Positions 63,711 to 64,000 of a stretch of 64,000 bases of DNA are shown piece after piece. The translations under genes were made by a program, and so were the position numbers. Position 1 is the first letter of the stretch. The number at the start of each line of letters is the position of its first letter. Under the pieces are notes generated by a model. The model did no database searches. It was given only the letters and a program-made list of their open reading frames with translations, and was not told the DNA's origin. The DNA is from Ianthella basta (Eukaryota > Porifera > Demospongiae > Verongiida > Ianthellidae): positions 8,928,409 to 8,992,408 of the forward strand of contig OZ025874.1 in the NCBI GenBank assembly GCA_964019415.1, written 5' to 3'.

Positions 63711-64000
63711 CCTGTGTGGCTAGGTACTGACATACGTATCTATCACCGAACTTCACTAGCCAAAACTTTGAATAAAACCAAACTTTTCAACAACTATACA
63801 GTTGTCATCATCAGTGGCGAATACAAAACAAAGGATAAGCTCGCTTTAAGTACACTAAAAAAGGCGGGAAAAGGTATGAAATCAAAATGGAGTGACAGCT
63901 AATGAAATATATGAATAAATTAACAGTTGAAATTAAGGGGGGACAGAGTTAGTGGTAACACTTGCACCAGAGACTAATCTTAGAATCCGTGCACATTAGA
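63711..64000. other. End of window, nothing recognised
   Basis: An open frame continues to 63902, with a Lys-rich end (KTKDKLALSTLKKAGKG) of unknown meaning. No other feature. Confidence 0.4.

Noticed and set aside
1-64000. CRISPR arrays, prokaryotic operons, tRNA or rRNA genes
   Set aside because: The genome is eukaryotic, the tandem repeats have no spacer structure, and no cloverleaf or rRNA core motif was noticed by eye.

Overview
This window is animal (metazoan) nuclear DNA. The genes have short GT-AG introns and belong to animal families: a DNAJC9-type J-protein, a TRAF-family signalling adaptor, methionine synthase reductase (MTRR), and a large family of intronless seven-transmembrane receptors. 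Compact genes, many MITEs and Helitrons, and a lineage-restricted rhodopsin-like receptor expansion would fit a sponge or another early-branching marine invertebrate. That placement is inference, not something the sequence proves.

Left part (1-13.3 kb): the first exon of a DNAJC9-like gene (minus, cut by the window edge), then a complete six-exon TRAF gene (minus, 524 codons: RING, TRAF zinc fingers, coiled coil, MATH). Head-to-head with it is an orphan copy of MTRR exon 1 that has no downstream MTRR exons. After one receptor gene (minus) and receptor fragments, the same TRAF/MTRR head-to-head arrangement recurs. In this second copy TRAF is a decayed fragment and MTRR is complete. The two half-preserved copies look like a segmental duplication whose ends lie in TG- and CT-rich simple sequence.

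Middle (13.3-29.6 kb): MTRR, 14 exons, 918 codons, with an unusually long Ser/Thr-rich linker between its FMN and FAD modules. Its 10.3-kb intron 11 holds two intact receptor genes and one frameshifted receptor gene on the opposite strand, a 170-bp insertion with a 12-bp target duplication, a pile of Helitron-like elements, and a LINE scrap.

Right part (29.6-64 kb): an array of receptor genes, mostly plus strand, with two on minus. In total the window has 15 intact receptor genes, two full-length frameshifted ones and several fragments. They are single-exon, 304-327 codons, with glycosylatable N-termini, the TM3/ECL2 cysteine pair, a VRFGKK motif in place of DRY, and a PTPIIIIAY-type TM7 in place of NPxxY. 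Their flanks record how the array grew: tandem copying with flanks, a 4.4-kb inverted head-to-head pair around a palindromic spacer, and one receptor that is a clean recombinant of its two neighbours. Mobile elements (a Helitron, a LINE fragment, 57-bp minisatellite-bearing insertions) can be placed exactly because paralogous blocks keep the empty sites.

No tRNA, rRNA or CRISPR was recognised. Exon joins were derived by hand from reading frame, splice dinucleotides and remembered family sequence, without RNA evidence.
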